Part shown: positions 30,848-33,144 of the stretch, piece by piece
Position numbering within the stretch: position 1 is the stretch's first letter
Layout of the letters: each line of letters starts with the position of its first letter
Source of the DNA: DASVWZ01 sp036392935
Lineage (GTDB): Bacteria; Acidobacteriota; Terriglobia; Terriglobales; Acidobacteriaceae
Reading direction: 5' to 3'
NCBI GenBank assembly: GCA_036392935.1
Contig: DASVWZ010000331.1
Location: 1 to 33,144, forward strand
Length of the DNA stretch: 33,144 nt
The notes under the pieces: generated by a model
What the model was told of the DNA's origin: nothing
Databases searched by the model: none
What the model saw: the letters and a program-made list of their open reading frames with translations, nothing else
Made by a program: the position numbers and the translations under genes

Positions 30848-31171
30848 ACGACGAACGACCACCGCGTACAAGCTTTTGCTGACGGCTGATGGCCGATGGC
30901 TGTTTTTCAATGACCCGCTGACTCAATGATTCAATGACTCAATGACCAACGAACCCTCTGCGAACGACGAACGGCTAACGACGCACGACGCCCTTCGTGA
31001 CGGCTGACGACCGATGACCGACGACCAACGACGCTTTTACGAACGGCGAACGATGAACGACGAACGACGAACGAAGTACGACGCCTTTCCCGACGACCGA
31101 CGACTGGTGTTTGTTAACCGATGAACCGATGATTCAATCCCTCAATCACTCAATCGCTCAATCCCCCGATT
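30848..31171. repeat. Low-complexity block of shifting short repeats
   Basis: About 320 bp made almost only of short degenerate units. The order along the plus strand is: ACGACGAACGACC; GACGGCTGATGGCCGATGG; TGACTCAATGATTCAATGA; GAACGACGAACGGCTAACGA; CGATGACCGACGACCAACGA; CGAACGATGAACGACGAACG; CGACGACCGACGACTGG; and finally TCAATCCCTCAATCACTCAA with its repeats. The units grade into each other with a period of about 7-10 bp. A shorter reverse-strand relative, CGTCGTTCGCCGTTCGCC, is at 2249-2266. No coding frame is preserved. Confidence 0.8.
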
Positions 31172-31440
31172 CCCATTGACATCCCCTCCTTCCACTGCTA
31201 TGTTTCCCCCCAAATGGGATAGGGGATCCTGCCATAGCGTTCCATACCAAGCGACCTACTTTCAAAACTACTTCGCCAACAACCCGAGTCAGTCTCCAAG
31301 CGGCCCGGACGCCGGCGAGGGAGACGAGTAAAAAACACGGAAGGAGCAATAGTGGGCGTCGGGCGCAGGCCCCGCGCCCTCATCTGGACTGACCGACCGC
31401 CTAGTGGTAAAGTTGATCTCGGCGCTCGCGGAGGTACCTA

Positions 31441-32655
31441 GTGCGGCAAACCCAGGCCAGGAGACGAACGCCGCTGCTGTTGGTGTTCATGATGTTGGCC
31501 CTCCTTAGCTCTGCTCTGGCCGGTCAGTACAGAATTTTACACGCCTTTGGAACTGGCGAGGACGGGGCTGGCGTATGGGGAAGCCTCGCTATCGACGAAC
31601 ACGGTAACCTGTACGGCACAACCGAAGGCGGTGGAGGCACCTGCTGCGGCATAGCCTTCCAACTGACCCCCCAGCCTGACGGCCGCTGGACCGAAAATAT
31701 ACTCTACGACTTCAATTGCAAAGTAGGGGGATGCCAGCCCTTCGCAGGCCTCGTAGCCGACCCGGCGGGCAACCTCTACGGCATGGCAAATACCGACGTT
31801 TTCGAGCTCACACCCGGCCAAAGCGGCTGGACCATTAGCGTCCTGAACGATCAGCAAGGCGGGACCGAGAGCCTGCTTCTCGATCAGGCAGGCAATCTCT
31901 ATGCCTCGCTGGGTGCCGGGGAATACAACCAAGGCGCCATCAGCGAACTGGTCAAGGACCAGAATTGGACCGAAAACTGGTTATACAGCTTCTGTTCCGA
32001 GAACAGCCGCCAGCGCCGCTGCATGGACGGCACCGACGCCCTCTCCGCGCTGACCTGGGGCCCCGACGGAGCACTCTATGGCACAACAAAGCACGGCGGC
32101 AACCCTCAATACAACTCTCCCAACTGCGGCATCATAGGCTGTGGCGTGGTCTACCAGCTCAGCCCACAGGCGGACGGCACCTGGAAAGAAAACGTCCTGC
32201 ACTCCTTCCCGGCATTCGAGAGCGACGGCTACACCCTGTTCGACAGTGTAATCCTGGACAAATCCGGCAACGTCTACGGCGCAACCGCCCAGGGCGGCAC
32301 GAAGAACTGCGGCTCGATCTTCAAGCTGACGCACGAAGTCACCGGCTGGAAAGAGACAATCCTGCACGAGTGCGGTTCCAACAACCTTATCTTCGACGCC
32401 AACGGCAATCTTTGGGGCACGACCCCGGGCGGCGGTAAATATGGGTACGGTACAGTGTTCGAACTCTCGCCGCAGAAAAGTGGTAAATGGAAATACACAG
32501 TCGTGCACCAGTTCAACGGCGCCGACGGTGCCTCTCCCAACGCCGCCGTCACCTTTGACGAGCAGGGCAACCTGTACGGAACAACAGTTTTGGGTGGCCC
32601 CGGCAACAGCGTCGGCGTGGTCTTCGAAATCACCACCACCCCCTCACCCCAGTGA
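31441..32655 (+). CDS. Secreted seven-repeat GloVer-type protein
   Basis: A 404-residue protein beginning with GTG and an Arg-rich signal peptide (RRRTPLLLVFMMLALLSSAL, cleavage after ALAG). It has seven repeats with cores like HGNLYGTTEGGG, SGNVYGATAQGG and QGNLYGTTVLGG, each followed by VFxLTP/SP and a LYxF or LHxF strand. It is the same family as the protein at 27113-28849, but it lacks IPT/TIG domains and uses the longer SPQxDGTWKENVLHSF variant. Seven repeats suit a seven-bladed propeller. GGAGG at 31430-31434 is six bases before the GTG. It stands alone, after the low-complexity repeat block. Confidence 0.85.
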   Translation: MRQTQARRRTPLLLVFMMLALLSSALAGQYRILHAFGTGEDGAGVWGSLAIDEHGNLYGTTEGGGGTCCGIAFQLTPQPDGRWTENILYDFNCKVGGCQPFAGLVADPAGNLYGMANTDVFELTPGQSGWTISVLNDQQGGTESLLLDQAGNLYASLGAGEYNQGAISELVKDQNWTENWLYSFCSENSRQRRCMDGTDALSALTWGPDGALYGTTKHGGNPQYNSPNCGIIGCGVVYQLSPQADGTWKENVLHSFPAFESDGYTLFDSVILDKSGNVYGATAQGGTKNCGSIFKLTHEVTGWKETILHECGSNNLIFDANGNLWGTTPGGGKYGYGTVFELSPQKSGKWKYTVVHQFNGADGASPNAAVTFDEQGNLYGTTVLGGPGNSVGVVFEITTTPSPQ

Positions 32656-33144
32656 ACCCCGCGTAGCGCAGTCGCCCTCGCCCGCGGACTTTGCAACGAA
32701 CCCCATCGGGAGGGCACGACTTCAGTCGTGCCGTAATAGCCCCACATCCATTGTCATTCCGAGGGGCTTTAGCCCCGAGGAATCGGCTGTTCGCGACATT
32801 TGACTGAACCAAACGGTCGCCGCGTTGGCGATGAAATTCGATCCAAACCATGACGTCATCGCGAACGTCCGCGTTCTGTTCCGCGGACGGTTTGAGAACC
32901 GGCCCTGAGTGAGCGAGGAGCGAAGCGACGATGCGACCGAATGGGGATCCGGCGCGCAGCACGGCGAACCACGTGGGGCGGACACTCCTGTCCGCCGCCG
33001 TTGCCTTTGGGTTCGCGCAACCAACCCCATCGGGAGGGCACAGCCTCAGCTGTACCGTAGTGGCAGAAGACTAATCGGGAGGGCACAGCTTCAGCTGTGC
33101 CGTTAAAGGTGTCAAAAGGCGCGGCTTCAGCCGCTGAGGGAGTT
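32656..33144. repeat. Second cluster of REP-like palindromes
   Basis: Gene-free right edge with at least five hairpins. GGCACGACT-TC-AGTCGTGCC is at 32713-32732 and GGGGCT-TT-AGCCCC at 32763-32776. An imperfect GGCACAGC...GCTGTACC is at 33037-33056, GGCACAGCT-TC-AGCTGTGCC at 33082-33101 and GCGGCT-TC-AGCCGC at 33121-33134. Three of them follow the same leader ATCGGGAGGGCAC, twice preceded by AACCCC. A separate stem CGTCCGCG / CGCGGACG is at 32866-32889. The short open frames here are all within repeats and are not called as genes. Confidence 0.75.

Noticed and set aside
30626..30910. Minus-strand open frame (94 codons) in the gene-free stretch
   Set aside because: Its start lies inside the low-complexity repeat, and no ribosome binding site or family pattern is seen.
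30848..31171. CRISPR array
   Set aside because: Repeats are 7-20 bp, degenerate and contiguous, without unique spacers of constant length, and no cas genes are present.
31401..31440. tRNA-like stretch CCTAGTGGTAAAGTTGATCT
   Set aside because: It resembles a D-arm (AGTGGTAAAG), but no T-arm, anticodon stem or acceptor pairing can be formed; the GloVer gene starts right after it.

Overview
The window looks like a chromosomal segment of an acidobacterium, most likely from the Terriglobia (Koribacter-like) branch. This is inferred from gene content and was not tested by search. The supporting content is the Gly-rich 'GloVer'-type repeat proteins, DUF2277, HspR, near-identical short pilins, many GTG and TTG starts, and KdsA, which points to a Gram-negative envelope with KDO. 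No phage, IS element, CRISPR array, rRNA or convincing tRNA is seen. Both window edges cut through features.

Layout. 1-0.5 kb: a PIN/ribbon-helix-helix toxin-antitoxin (TA) pair, with the toxin cut by the left edge. 0.6-7.6 kb, plus strand: a secreted M28 peptidase, a ylxP (DUF503)-DinB-rbfA-nrnA ribosome and RNA maintenance group, a small membrane protein translationally coupled to a GT39-type glycosyltransferase, and a GNAT protein. 7.6-10.3 kb, minus strand: two more PIN-type TA modules flanking DUF2277 and a secreted hypothetical protein. 10.4-13.6 kb, plus strand: a small membrane protein, pyrG, and kdsA of the metal-dependent class.

13.8-19.5 kb, minus strand: two type IV pilin genes about 89% identical in mature sequence, each with a good sigma-54 promoter match and a downstream hairpin. 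They are followed by a tightly overlapping ABC ATPase / ABC-2 permease / TPR operon, a methyltransferase downstream, and an hspR-like gene upstream. The order recalls the pilA-pilGHI region of Myxococcus. 19.6-24.5 kb: a VOC protein, a cluster of REP-like palindromes, a solitary XRE regulator with a palindromic promoter, an APC permease, two divergent secreted hypotheticals (one with a JAB-like HxH motif) and an ABM-type small protein.

24.8-33.1 kb: a secreted amidohydrolase, a STAS-receiver gene broken by a one-base frameshift, two seven-repeat GloVer proteins (one with C-terminal IPT/TIG domains) and a secreted clan GH-A-like glycosidase. Between them lies a 1 kb gene-free stretch with a striking low-complexity repeat block. 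The right edge is a second cluster of REP-like palindromes.

The strongest second-look items are the paired sigma-54 pilin promoters with the pilGHI-like operon, the apparently leaderless TA promoter with twin palindromes, the frameshifted STAS-receiver gene, and the two classes of intergenic repeats.
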